Origin: Cephalotus follicularis
Taxonomy: Eukaryota; Streptophyta; Magnoliopsida; Oxalidales; Cephalotaceae
DNA length: 64,000 bases
NCBI GenBank assembly: GCA_001972305.1
Contig: BDDD01002113.1
Location: 66,225 to 130,224 of the forward strand
Direction of reading: 5' to 3'
The notes under the pieces were generated by a model. It ran no database searches. It was not told the DNA's origin and saw nothing but the letters and a program-made list of their open reading frames with translations. A program made the translations under genes and the position numbers. Within the stretch, counting starts at the first letter, position 1. The number at the start of each line of letters is the position of its first letter. Below are positions 45,890 through 56,886 of this stretch, in pieces.

Positions 45890-47448
45890 AAAGTTTTGTT
45901 TTACACTCTTTACACGCAAGTCCATTTTTGGCTCCAGAGATGGTTATACTGTTTCCAACACTAACTTCTATAACAAATGGCAAAGGCTCTGGCTCCATGC
46001 TCATATGTTTTATAAAATGCAGTGCAATATAAGAATGAGATGAGCCAAAATCTATAAGAGCTTGTGCTTTACAATGAAATATGTAAACCGTACCTCCAAT
46101 AACCGAGGCAAATCCTACTGCAGTTTGCTTGTTCAAAGCATACACCCTACCTTGCACAGTAGGTGTTGATCTCATTGGTTGCTTTCCACGGTCTCCTCGT
46201 CTTGAGCTATTGCTAGGACGGCCCTGACATTGCTGTCCAGAATTACGATTCTGGTGAGGACCTTCCTGTTGTGAAAACGAACCCTGTCCTGATTGATTAC
46301 CATATCCATACCTTCCATAAGGACATTCCGCAACTTTATGATCTGTAGCTCCGCATACCATGCAATTTCTAGCCTTCCACGAACAATCGTCGGAGGCATG
46401 ATTCGTACACTGACAATGCATGCATGGTTCATAAGAAGCTTTACTGCTAGAGTCAGCAAGTCTGGAATGACTCCTCTGTGGTGACAATAATCCTCGATCT
46501 CTTCATCGAGAGCCACGGCCTCTTCTTCTTTGTTGTCTTCCAAATTTGGAAGGACCAGCTAAGCTGCCAGTACTGTGTGGGGATCCACTCTTGCTAGGGC
46601 TATTGCTATATCTTGATCTCTGGGATTTATTATTGCCCCCAGAACTTCTACCAGAATGTTCTCCTAGAGAAACCAATCTCTTATTGTCCATCTGGATCCT
46701 TAATTTATGTATCTCATTAATCACAGCTTCTATGTCTCTGGTCCTGCTAGACACCTCAATGAGGGATCTTAGTCGTAGAGGTACAAGCTGTTGTCTGATA
46801 TCAGGTCAGAGGCCAATAAGAAACTTCTTGGCTTTCCTTGTCTCAGAATCAACCATGTGTGGAGCTACTCTTGACAATTCAACGAACTTGGCCTCATATT
46901 GGGCCACTGTCATATCACCTTGAGCCAGGTTAAGAAATTCGGCTTCTTTTTTGTCCACTTCAGCCTCAGGATAGTACTGTTTATTAAATTCTTCCTTAAA
47001 TTTATCCCATGATCTAACTATCCTTGATCGTTCCCCTGAGTCTTCAATCATTTTCTAGTAGTAATCTGCTTCGCCTTGTAGCATATATGCGGCAAAGAGT
47101 ATCTTCTGAGAGTCAGAACATTCCAAGACTCTGAAAATCTTCTCAATTTGCATTAACCATCTCTCAGCTGCTATAGCATCTGAGTCCCATGTAAACACCA
47201 GAGGATTTAACCTAAAAAATCTAACTCGGGGATCCTCTAGGCGTACAGGTTGATCGACTGATATCCTTACTGTCATCAAACGCTTAAGGGGTCTTGCAGT
47301 CAGAGGTGGTTATGGTGCTTCAGCCACTCGCTATCACTTCTGCTTCTTGGCCCACATTCACTTCTTCTGCATCTCTATTTGCTCAATTAAGTCCAGTCGA
47401 TGGCTCGGCTCTCGCTCCTCGTGCAGTTCTACTTCGACGACCGTCCAT
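45890..47448 (-). pseudogene. gag: Element 3 gag and protease
   Basis: Start ATG 47448 (MDGRRSRTARGARAEP), matching the Tekay-like gag start. Then RVRFFRLNPLVFTWDSDAI, FAAYMLQGEADYY, FKEEFNKQYYPEAEVDKKEA and GDMTVAQYEAKFVELSRVAP. Two zinc knuckles, CMHCQCTNHASDDC and CMVCGATDHKVAEC, lie at about 46310-46420. The protease has ALIDFGSSHSYIALHF (D-F-G-S instead of D-T-G) near 46030-46060, and the reading fades after GLACKEC near 45910. Stops near 47385, 47053, 46804 and 46500 inactivate it. No ILGMDWL segment, RT or integrase follows, so the protein is truncated. Confidence 0.87.
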
Positions 47449-47560
47449 TTTTATACCTTGTATAAGAAGAAATGATTAATAACCACTTATCTTATCCGTA
47501 TGCAATCAACTTTACTCACCAAGGATTCTATACTGGTGTGTCCAGCATAGATGAACCTGG

Positions 47561-47574
47561 TGCTCTGATACAAA
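47561..47574 (-). other. Element 3 primer binding site
   Basis: Minus TTTGTATCAGAGCA, a one-mismatch form of the initiator tRNA-Met complement, three bases from the LTR end. Confidence 0.78.
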
Positions 47575-48579
47575 ATTTGTAACCCCCAAAACCCCAAGGG
47601 TCAATCCCCCAAGGCTTGACAAGCCATAAGCAGTACCATTCAATTTACTAAACATTCAGTGGATAATTTAAAACAATTTATCATACAATAATGCATGCAA
47701 AAAATCCAAATAAATAATAACTCATGTGGATAAAACCCAACGTTATACAATACTGTCCATAACAAGCTCTGCCACAAACCGGTAAGTCACAAAACAATAT
47801 ACAATCTCATCATAAAACACTTGGGTCGTCGAACTGCAACTGAAGGGAGGAGACTTACTCAGTGTTCAATCCTCTGCTTGCTGTGAAGTTCCACCTATAC
47901 CTGACCCATTACATTGAAATGCAATGGGTCAGCAACCACTGGTTGTGTAGGAACTACTACCCATGTATATGTGAAGTGCAATGCAGCAAGTATGAGCATG
48001 TATGGAATGAGATATGCAATTACAGTTTCAACCATACAACACAAGCATTCGTGACATTCACAAAACCCTTATCAATCATTTATAGATATTCTTCCTCGGC
48101 ATCCCCTACTTAGGGAGGAGCGGAATATGCACTCCAGACATTAAAGGTAGAGGAGTCAGGTCAAGAACCTCTACATTTGCCTTAGGTCAGACCTCACAAC
48201 ATTTATGTCATTTATACAGTTTTCCTTACACTATACAATAACATTCATTCAACATTATGGCTCATCTCGATTGGTGATCCTTTTGGCTCATCTCAATCAA
48301 TGATCCATTGGGCTATCTCAGTGACCCCTCCTGGTTTATCTCAGCTGGTGACCCATTGGTTCATCTCGGGAATAGCCTTACTGATTCATCTCAATGGTGA
48401 CCCAGTACGTTACATTACATTACAGTACTCATTATTACATTATCATTTCATTAACACTACATTTCTATTTCTCTGAGAGGTTTGCCTTTATTACATTACA
48501 TTACACTGCATTCATTTATCCTTCCATAATTTATATTTTCATTCACTCAGCCACATTAGTCCTTCTTGGATGCCTAAGG

Positions 48580-48762
48580 TCGGGCACGGTTTGAACACGC
48601 ATGCAGTAACGAGCTCAAGCACATAACGTTGTAAGCTCGGAACGTATGTTGTGGAGAGCTCGGGCGCATAACATTGCATGCTTGGAATGCATGCTGTGGA
48701 GAGCTCGGGCGCATAACATTGCATGTTCGGATCTCATGCTGTAGAGCTCGGGCACAATGTGT
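48580..48762. repeat. GAGCTC/GCATGC array, left half
   Basis: About four units of 40-55 bases with GAGCTCGGGCGCATAACATT followed by GCATGCTTGGAATGCATGCTG. Both GAGCTC and GCATGC are palindromes. The right half is at 50911-51105, split by the family A insertion. Confidence 0.82.
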
Positions 48763-48767
48763 AGCAT

Positions 48768-50905
48768 TGTAATGACTGGAAAATTTTGTTAAAGTTATAA
48801 GAAAATATGATTGCCATTGTTAAGGTTGGAAAATATTTTATAAGGCCCAGAAGAAAATTGAATTTAGATATTTGTTTTGGACTGGAAATTTTGTTGAAGT
48901 CATTGTTATATGGTTGTTCTAGGGCTTGTAATGTGAGAAAACGTTTTGCGCATGTTTTGCAACGTTGAAAGCGTCGACTGCCAAGAATAAGCGTTGATAG
49001 TTTACAAAGCGTCGCTGCCTATTTTAAGGTGTCGACAGTTTGCCTTGGTTATGCGGTGAAATGCCTTAAGTATCGACTAATTTCAAGACAAACGTTTTAG
49101 CCTAAAAACGCCGACGGTTTTAAGCGTTTTTGTCGACAGTTAAAGCCCATTTTCTTTGTTAAGGCGTTTAACCGGCGACGCTTCGTGGTCTAAGCGGAAG
49201 AGCTTTGAGACTTAAGCGGCGACGCTTTGCTCATAACCTCCGACGCTTTAAGGAAAAAACTTGGAAATACTGGCGTTTTTGTCGTTTAGCGCGTTAATAA
49301 TTTTAAGAAAGGACGAGTGTCGCCAAACAATTGAAGGAGTGAAGATATTGATTTTTTTAAGCAGAAAACGACAAATCTAAGGCGGCTTTCACTTCCTATA
49401 AATACAGGTGAGTAGAACGTCTTAGTGCAGTAGTAATTTGGGCTGAAGTTACTGAGAGAAAGAGAGTCTGAGAGTTTGAGAGAGAAAGAGGAGAGAAAGA
49501 AAAGAGAAAGAGAGAAATAAGTAGAGAAAAGAGGAGAAAAGAGAGGGAAAGTTCTGCTGAAATTACTTCAGTGTAGAAAAGAAGAGAAGGAGATTAAAGC
49601 AATGTAAGGAAAATCTTATTTTCACCAAAGTATTTTATTCCATTTTTTTAAAAGTATTAAATGTTGTATTTTTTGATATTTTGTTATGGCTTTACTTACC
49701 AGTTAAAATTTACGAATTCGTTGAAATATTTACGTTAACTTTATTTATGAATTTTAGCTTTCTAAATTCGTTGAGAAATTTACCATAATGTTAATGCTTT
49801 AAATTTTCTCTGAGAATTATACAACAGATTATCATGCTTTATGTATTCAAAAATTCTGTCAATTTCTTGATAAAATTATATGTTTAGATTTCGTTATGAA
49901 AGATATGATTTTATCATTTTACTGTTTTACGTTGCTATATGTAAACTCAGTTTTACAAATGTTGTACGAATTTATTTTTATGAATGCTTTGAGCTGATCA
50001 CTCAAAGTATTTAAGAAAATGATATATGAAATGTGAAAATGTAATGAACTGAGATGAACAACTACTAGATTGTGATATAGGGAGGATTAATCTAGACAAG
50101 GATTAATGTTATGAGCAGAGAGTGCTCACGGACATGCATGTGATGTAATGATAGTAATCGGGGAGTGAACAATGCCCCGGTGAAGTAATGGTTCAATTGG
50201 GTTATTTAAGGTTATACAACCCCTCAGTTATTTATGAAATGTTCTGATTCATGAGATATGATCAGAAAATGAAATGAAATGTTCTGTTTCATGAGATATG
50301 AACATAAAAGGAAATAAATGTGAAATATTTTGGTTTTCATACCAGAAAAAGAATTTTAATGATGTTTTGTTTTCAAGCATGATTATGTTATATGCCGAAA
50401 GAATGTATGATTTGAAATCATTTTGATATAAAGATCATCAAAAAGGAATTTCGTTAACATTTTTTTTATAACTATGATTCTTATTGGGCTATTTAAGCTC
50501 ATTTCTTGCAATATTTTGTTTTCAAATAAAATTTACAGGAGGTGATTGACGTGGAAATTTGGACTTTAGAGGAAGCTCGGAAAGCATATCTTGAAAGAAA
50601 TTATGTTATACATTAATGTTTTATATAAACTGTTGTTGATGTAATAAGTTAATATTTTTCCGCTGTGAAATGAATCATGATGATGTTATCAATGAACGTT
50701 AAAGTTTATGATGATTTAAATGAGAGTATGATGTTAGAAAGTTTAATATAGAAAGTTGCAAATTATGTATGAGATTATGAGAAGTTTGATGAATATTAGC
50801 AATTAGTAAGATTGTTAAAAGATTAAAAGATTTACCCCCACGTCACGCACTGAATCCTCGAGATTCGCTTTGAGCTTAAAGTGAACTCAGATCGGGGGTG
50901 TTACA
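48768..50905 (+). repeat. Family A solo LTR, copy 3
   Basis: TGTAATGACTGG...GGGGGTGTTACA with perfect TSDs AGCAT (48763-48767, 50906-50910). TATA box CCTATAAATACAGG near 49392-49405, then a GA-rich transcribed stretch (49450-49600). Lacks the GC-rich module of copies 1 and 2. No gene. Confidence 0.93.
48967..49250. repeat. Palindromic cluster (GCGTCGACGC type), family A copy 3
   Basis: About ten degenerate copies (AAAGCGTCGACTG, AAGCGGCGACGCTT, CTCCGACGCTTT), 199-482 bases from the LTR start and about 140 bases upstream of the TATA box. Confidence 0.85.
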
Positions 50906-50910
50906 AGCAT

Positions 50911-51105
50911 GCTCAGAACGCATGCTGGAGTGAGCTCGGCACAAGGTGTGCTCGGGTGCATGCAATGGCATGCTCGGCGCACAGCATGGCATGCTCGGCG
51001 CACAGCATAGCATGCTCAAGACGCATGTTGTAGTGAGCTCGGCACAAGGCATGCTCGGGTGCATGCAATGGCATGCTCGGTGCACAGCATAGCATGCTCA
51101 GGACG
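50911..51105. repeat. GAGCTC/GCATGC array, right half
   Basis: Units around GCATGCTCGG-CGCACAGCATG and GTGAGCTCGGCACAAGG, about five copies; short ORFs on minus here only read the repeat. Confidence 0.82.
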
Positions 51106-51759
51106 CATTAGTGAACCACTAATCACTAACACTCGATTGGAGATTCTATCATTTCCAAAAGACGATAAAACACATTTAAGCTTACATTCATTTACTATCC
51201 TTGATCTATGCAATCACAGTAACAATACATTCATTCAAGATATTCATACAGAGGTGCGAGGAGGCAGTAGAACCTACCTCAATTCTGCCGAAACTTGATC
51301 CCTTTCGAGCTTTAGCATTCCACAGTCTTTCTCTCCACTCCTTTCTTGCTGCTAACGAGAGCAATCATTCTTCTGACTGTACGCCAGGCTCCTTCCTTCT
51401 CTGTTTCTCCTTCCACTTCCAGGTTGCTTGCTCCACATCCTTTTCAAGGGTGAAAGTGAGGGATTTAAATGAGAGAGGAGGGGGGAGGCAGGAACTCTCC
51501 AGACACTGCCATTCCTTTGTCTCTTTCTCTCTATTTCAGCAACTACCGTCCCCACACTCATCACTTCCTCTTTTATAAACACAAAGGGAAAGCTCTAGAA
51601 TTCACTACACATTTCTAGCCGCCTCACTAAACGTGGGCTAAAGACTTGAGTTGGCCCAACCATACACTTTTCTTTCTTAATCCAATTCGGCCCAACAACA
51701 ATAATAAAGATTTCGGGCCCAATTTCCATACCTTCCATTATAAAATTTCGGGTATTACA

Positions 51760-51861
51760 TATATTCCCACAAAAGAGCAAATAGCAGACATTTTTACAAA
51801 ACCCCTTGATGAAAATACTTTTTCAAATCTTAGGAAGGAACTTGGTCTGTGTGATTTAGAA
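51760..51861 (+). pseudogene. pol: Copia-2 pol, last 33 codons
   Basis: YIPTKEQIADIFTKPLDE then FSNLRKELGLCDLE and a stop: the C-terminal end of Copia RNase H, whose IADIFTKPL is nearly universal. Everything upstream is absent because element 3 sits immediately left. Confidence 0.92.
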
Positions 51862-52175
51862 TAATGTGCATTTGTGTTTATATTATGACATTAGTAACCT
51901 TTGTAATGATTTCTAAAAGGGGGGAGAACTTTTGGTGTTTATAATATATTATAATATATGTTTAGTTTGCTTGTTTGGTATTTTGGTATAATTGAGCTTA
52001 TTTTTTGGTATAATGTTTTGCTTGTTTGATATTTATAAAAAGCTTAGAGCTTTTATTGTGATGTTAAGGGGGAGCTTTAATGCATAAGTTAAGGGGGAGC
52101 TTAGCCTTGTTTTCAAAATTGGTATTACTTAAGCTTTTATTGTGAATGTTTTGTCATCATCAAAAAGTGGGAGAT
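51862..52175 (+). other. Copia-2 3' untranslated region with four PPT-like tracts
   Basis: Purine tracts at 51915-51928 (AAAAGGGGGGAGAA), 52064-52077 and 52089-52102 (both TTAAGGGGGAGCTT) and 52162-52175 (AAAAAGTGGGAGAT), the last directly before the LTR and so the functional PPT. Repeated PPT-like tracts are typical of Sireviruses. Confidence 0.82.
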
Positions 52176-53511
52176 TGTTGACATTTATGCATTGCAATCT
52201 TGGTTTTGATGATAACAAAGCACCTAACTTATTTGTTGATGTGAAGGATAGTTTAAATGAAACAAACAAGTAAAGTTGCAAGTTAAACAAGCAAAAAATG
52301 CAGAAATATGCAGAACAGACCTATTGGCGTTAACGCCTAGATCATTAGCGTCAACGTGCTGGGCTTGATCATGTGTTCTGGGTTTTGTAAGATGATTTTG
52401 GTCAACATGCTGATTATTCTCGTCAACGTGTTGAGTATTATAATATTGGCGTCAATGCCAAAAGATGCAAAAAATCAGATAGTGACTTAAAAGTTAACGT
52501 GAAGACATATTGAGGTCAACACCTATACTAAAGTCGTCAACGTTATCGTTAGGCATCAACGTCAAAACTAGCAAACCTATGCTGAAGACGTCAACGATAA
52601 CATTAGATGTCAATGCAAAAATGTGAAAAAATCTAACAGTAACTTAGACGTTAACGCTCAAGAAGAATGGAGTCAACACAAAGAACATTTGCGTCAATGC
52701 CATGAGTACACGTTAACACAAATAAAGCAAAAATCAGACAGTAGCTAATGGAGTCAACGCGGAGAACCAAAGGAGTTAACGCACAAGGAGATAGACATCA
52801 ATGCCATGTGTAAACGTCAGCGCCCAAGACAGCCAGACACATAAATCTGCAAGATTTGGAGGTGCTAAAATGGTGAGAACTTTCCATAGATGATTCTAAT
52901 GGCTTCTTGATGATTTCAACGGATATATGACTACATGAAGCCTATAAATAGAGGACTGATTCAATGGTGAAGAACAAGAAAACAACAAGCAACAAAGTCT
53001 ACAATATTTTGCCATTGTCAAAGCTTTATTTGTGATATTCTCACTTTGAGTTTTTGAACAATATTGTTTTATCATCCAACCTTTTTAGAGGTTTCCAAAG
53101 ACACAAACAACTTTCTGAAAATCATTTGTGTATACCCCAGGTTGTTAATACATGAATCAAAAGTTATGATTAAGCTATAAAATCCAAGTTAGGATTTCTA
53201 TTGTAAAAATCCAGAAGTTAGATTTAGCTTGTAAAAATCCAGAAATTAGGATTGTGATCGGGGGATTACGAACCTAGTGGAACCTCAAGTGCTTCTTGGG
53301 AAAGTGGACGTAGGCATATTTGGCTGAACCAATATAAATTGTTTGCAATCTCTCTTTCCATACTCTTTTATTTAATTGCGATTTATTATTGTTAGAATAA
53401 TTGATTGGTTGATTGTCTATCTTGTTTGTATTGATCATTAAAATTGAAAAATAGGTTTTTATTTCCGTATAACCTATTCACCCCATCTAGGTTGCTATTA
53501 GTGGACCTACA
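52176..53511 (+). repeat. Copia-2 (Sirevirus-like) 3' LTR
   Basis: TGTTGACATTTATGC...GTGGACCTACA, with the ATTCACCCC...CTAGGTTGC end common in Sirevirus LTRs. TATA box CCTATAAATAGAGG at 52941-52954. It aligns in opposite orientation with 60845-62128, for example around GGAAAGTGGACGTAGGCA (53300-53320). The element's left side lies out of view. Confidence 0.87.
52325..52826. repeat. Palindromic cluster (GGCGTCAACGCC type), Copia-2 LTR
   Basis: About eighteen copies such as TTGGCGTTAACGCC, GCGTCAACG, AGACGTCAACG and ATGCCA-flanked variants, 149-650 bases from the LTR start and about 115 bases upstream of the TATA box. The core is GTCAAC or GTTAAC rather than GTCGAC. Confidence 0.88.
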
Positions 53512-54289
53512 GTTTCATTGTATGTCTAGTAACGGTATTTGATATGCACGGAGGTATATATTAGAGTAGAGACTATAAATGGGAACCTTAACTCACAAAA
53601 CCTCTCATTTCTCTCTTCTCCCTTTCTCTCTCCCTTTTCTCTCTCTTTTTCTCTCTCTATACAAACTCTCTCAAAACTCACCCAAATTGATTGTTTAGCA
53701 TGGGAAACTAAAGGGGAAAGGTGATAGATTGATCAGAAACTTGTTTGACACAAGATTGGAGCTCCACAAGCCAAGAACTTAAGTTCTTTCTTCAAGTTTT
53801 GAACCTAGAGACCAAGATCAAGCTCCAATCTTAGGTAGAAACATTATGTACTTAAATATGCTATGATTTACACATGTATACACATATATGAACTGTTTCT
53901 ATGTATTGAAATTGAATGTTTTGATTGAACAGAGAGATTAGGGTTTATAGGGTTAGTTAAGGGTCTTAGACCTAAAATGAAAATATAAGGATTTGATGGA
54001 TTGAAAACGGTTTTAACATAGAAATGGTTAATAGGACTTGGATTGAACTTGGATTGAAAAGATTTAAAGGAAAAATATTGATTTGCAAAGTTTTGGCAAG
54101 AACCCTAGTTTCTACCGTGTTAAGTGTCGACGCCCACGCTCTAAGCGTCGCCGCTTAGCCTTATTTCGAAAAAGAAAATCACTTTTAACCGTTGGCGCTT
54201 AGCTTTCATAGGCAGTTCTTGGCAAAGCGCCATTGCTTATGCCTTCTTCCAAATTATTTTAAAGTCTCTGTACCTAAGCGCTGACGCTC
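53512..54289 (+). repeat. Family-B-like LTR remnant
   Basis: Both sides are taken by insertions (Copia-2 left, element 4 right). TATA box GACTATAAATGGG at 53571-53583, then a CT-rich leader and GGAGCTC-containing stretch as in family B (compare 6718-6980), then a GCGTCGACGC cluster at 54124-54289 in the position of family B cluster 2. The short ORF at 53539-53724 lies over the CT tract and is not supported. Confidence 0.6.
54124..54289. repeat. Palindromic cluster (GCGTCGACGC type), LTR remnant
   Basis: Five visible copies (TGTCGACGCCC, AAGCGTCGCCGCTTAG, AAGCGCTGACGCTC and degenerate forms), about 545 bases downstream of the TATA box; cut by element 4. Confidence 0.8.
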
Positions 54290-56832
54290 TGTAACACCCC
54301 GCGCCCGCAAAACGGACACGTGGCATTACTCTCAATCCAATAACAATACAATGGTCGGGACTAGCAATATAAAAATACGGAAAAACTTAAAATTTTTCAA
54401 TACATATCATTAAGCGGAAGATACAAAACAACAATCCATCCTTACTGTACAATACAATACAATCCTTTACAATACCAATCTTTTACAATACACTTATCAA
54501 TTCTTCAATACAACATCTAAATACAATACATTTCAATCATTTCACTACAATATCTCACAACCAACTCTACGATACCCAAGCAGTCGTGCGATCAAATTGA
54601 GTCTTCAGTTCTTATGTCCGCTGCTACCTGCTGCCCTACCTATGCCGCACACAAGGTACAACACAGCCCCACACCAAAGGATAGGGTTAGCCACACTGGC
54701 TAAGCAGAAACCTCATGCAGCATGTATGCATGTACAATGTGCAATATCGGTGACAATCTATACAATATCAATGTGTGGTGTACAATATCAATGCATGACA
54801 TGGAAAGTGCATATGTACAGTTGGCGATCAGACTACCCGTATGACAATGGCCCATAACAGAGCATACGGATAGGATCTATAACAATCAATCAATGGCAGA
54901 CACTCAATGGTGGTGTATAAAACACCCAATCAATCAATCAATATACAATATAATGTCAATCAATTAGCAGTGATCAATCCCACGGAAGGTGGTCCTTCGA
55001 AAAAGGTGAGAGATCAACCTATTATCTCAAACTGATCAGGTTTGGGACTCATAGGTCTTCCAGCCTAGGGCTGGGACAATACAATATCGATGAGCTACAA
55101 CCATGGGGGAACTACTATACCGTTAGGGAGCTACGACCCTCCGGGAGCATCAATCGGTACCGCTCGTCAGCGGGTCAATACAATAAATGAAACGATCGAT
55201 GGAATAGGTGGACAGAGTCAACCTAACATTCCGACGTGAATCATAAGCCCGCTCTATAGGATCCTTACAATAAAATCAATTAATCAATCAAGTCAGTACA
55301 ATGTCAAAGCAAAGTCAATAAGTGGTTGTGTCTAATGGAGAAATGGGAACGTGCGTCCACTTTACCAACTTAGACTCGCAGCAACACTTATGACTCAAGC
55401 AATCGATCACTGTATCAATACAACGTCGACGCAAATCCAATAAGTGGTGGTGTCTAATGGAGAAATGGGAACGTGCGTCCATAATACCGACTTAGACTCA
55501 CAATAACACTTATGACGCAACAAACAGATAATCGATCAATCAATCAGTAACCGCGAGGCGGTGACAATCGAATCGACGGAATAGGAATGAACATCTATTT
55601 GGTCAATGAAAGTACTGGGTCGTCACCTATGGCACAAGATGTCACTCTATCAATCTATCTATTCTATCTTTGAAAACCATTGAAAACTGTGTTTTAAACG
55701 CTTTAATACCTCAAGTGAGGCCCCGGTCAAGCGGCAATGTGAAAAGGGTTGAAAAACCAGCTTTAACAGTTAAAAACTCCACTTAGCCTGAAAGGCGTCG
55801 ATGTCCTTGGCCAAAGACATCGATGCATATCAGGGCATTCCTTTTAAAACGGTAGAAGGACGTCGATGTCTTTGAAAGACATCGATGTCCTTCTCAATTT
55901 GGCCGAAGACGTCGATGTCCTTGGACAAAGACGTCGACGCATTTCAATAAAAACAGCCCGGGAATGCGCATCGATGTCTCGCGTCGATGCCTTCTTTGGG
56001 GAAAGGCATCTGAAGAAAAAGACAAAGACATCGATGTCTTTGCTGTGAAATCAATGAGGCTGCATCCCAAAGTGAAAGACATCGATGTGTATGGGCAAGG
56101 GGATCGATGTCTTTGCTGGGAATGGCCGATTTTTCTGCGGAAAACCAGCAATTTTCAAGCCAAAATCCAATCCAAACCCATTCTTTAAGAAATCAAGGGT
56201 TAAAATCATTCTTTAAGGTTAGTAAAACTAGTTACAACATTCTATTTAACATTTCAATCTTTCTATTAACAATTAGGTCAAGGATTTGCTAAAACCCTAA
56301 AAACCCCAATTCATTCAATACACTCAATTCAATCATTCAATACAATCAATTCAATTCAATCACGCAATACAAGCAGTAGGCAATTCAGTAAGAAGTCCTA
56401 CCTATCACTGAAGCTTCAAAAGTTGAGCTTCCAATCAATCGATCTACAGAAATCGCCCAATAACCCACTACTTTCTTGTTCAATCGGTAACCCACAACTT
56501 GCAATCAGTATCCTTGTGGAAGGAGATGTAAATCTGGCTGCTAGGGAGATGGAGGGAGGCTGTCAGCAAGAGAGAGAGAGGGAGAAAGATAGAGAGAGGG
56601 AGAAGAATGAAAGAATGATAGGATGATAGTGAGAACTTGACTTATAAAGTCAATTCGATCAACTCTCCGAAACTCTGCCCAGAATCTCGACTATACATGC
56701 ATATAACCAATACAATATCAATAGGTATAGGAATACCTCAATACAATACAATACAATACAATACGATCCGATACAGTACAATACCGTACAATGTATGCAT
56801 GAACAGTACCAAAGGGAATTCGGGTCGTCACA
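54290..56832 (-). repeat. Element 4 3' LTR
   Basis: Minus TGTGACGACCCGAATTCCC...GGGGTGTTACA. TATA-like TTTATAAG (minus) near 56641-56649. A CAATA run at 56734-56765, a tandem duplication of about 122 bases (units from about 55316 and 55438, with GTGTCTAATGGAGAAATGGG) and a palindrome cluster at 55791-56115. No gene. Confidence 0.88.
55791..56115. repeat. Palindromic cluster (GACATCGATGTC type), element 4 LTR
   Basis: About eleven copies such as AAAGACATCGATGTCCTT and AAGACGTCGATGTCCTT, downstream of the TATA-like site in transcribed LTR, 717-1041 bases from the LTR start. Confidence 0.9.
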
Positions 56833-56845
56833 TTCTCCCCTCCTT
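56833..56845 (-). other. Element 4 polypurine tract
   Basis: Minus AAGGAGGGGAGAA directly before the LTR start TGTGACG. Confidence 0.88.
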
Positions 56846-56886
56846 AAAAAAAATCTGGTCCCCAGATTCATCGGTCAATCGATCAA

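Larger units (their letters stand above)
45519..51759 (-). mobile_element. Element 3: Ty3 gag-protease element (right part only)
   Basis: 5' LTR 47578-51759 (minus, TGTAATACCCG...GGGGTTACA) carrying a family A solo LTR, a PBS at 47561-47574, and gag-protease down to about 45890. Beyond that chromovirus RT is expected but not found; about 370 bases of unassigned sequence meet the Copia-1 LTR. Its LTR is related to the Tekay-like LTR (shared ACCACTGGTTG and GGGTCAGCA region near 47925-47950). It probably sits in Copia-2, whose pol end resumes at 51760; TSD candidate TATAT (51760-51764). Confidence 0.75.
47578..51759 (-). repeat. Element 3 5' LTR with nested family A solo LTR
   Basis: About 2.04 kb once 48768-50905 and its TSD are removed. 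It contains two repeat arrays: GGCTCATCTCAATCAATGAT-like units (about 48255-48400) and GAGCTCGGGCGCATAACATT/GCATGC units (48580-48762 and 50911-51105). A TATA-like TTTATAAACAC (minus TTTATAAA) lies near 51571-51579. Confidence 0.82.

Noticed and set aside
46293..46923. Plus-strand ORFs over element 3 gag
   Set aside because: Antisense shadows of the minus-strand gag with its zinc knuckles.
48268..48600. Simple microsatellite explanation for ATTACATTACATT stretches
   Set aside because: Short runs only; the main repeats of this LTR are the CATCTC and GAGCTC/GCATGC units, listed as features.
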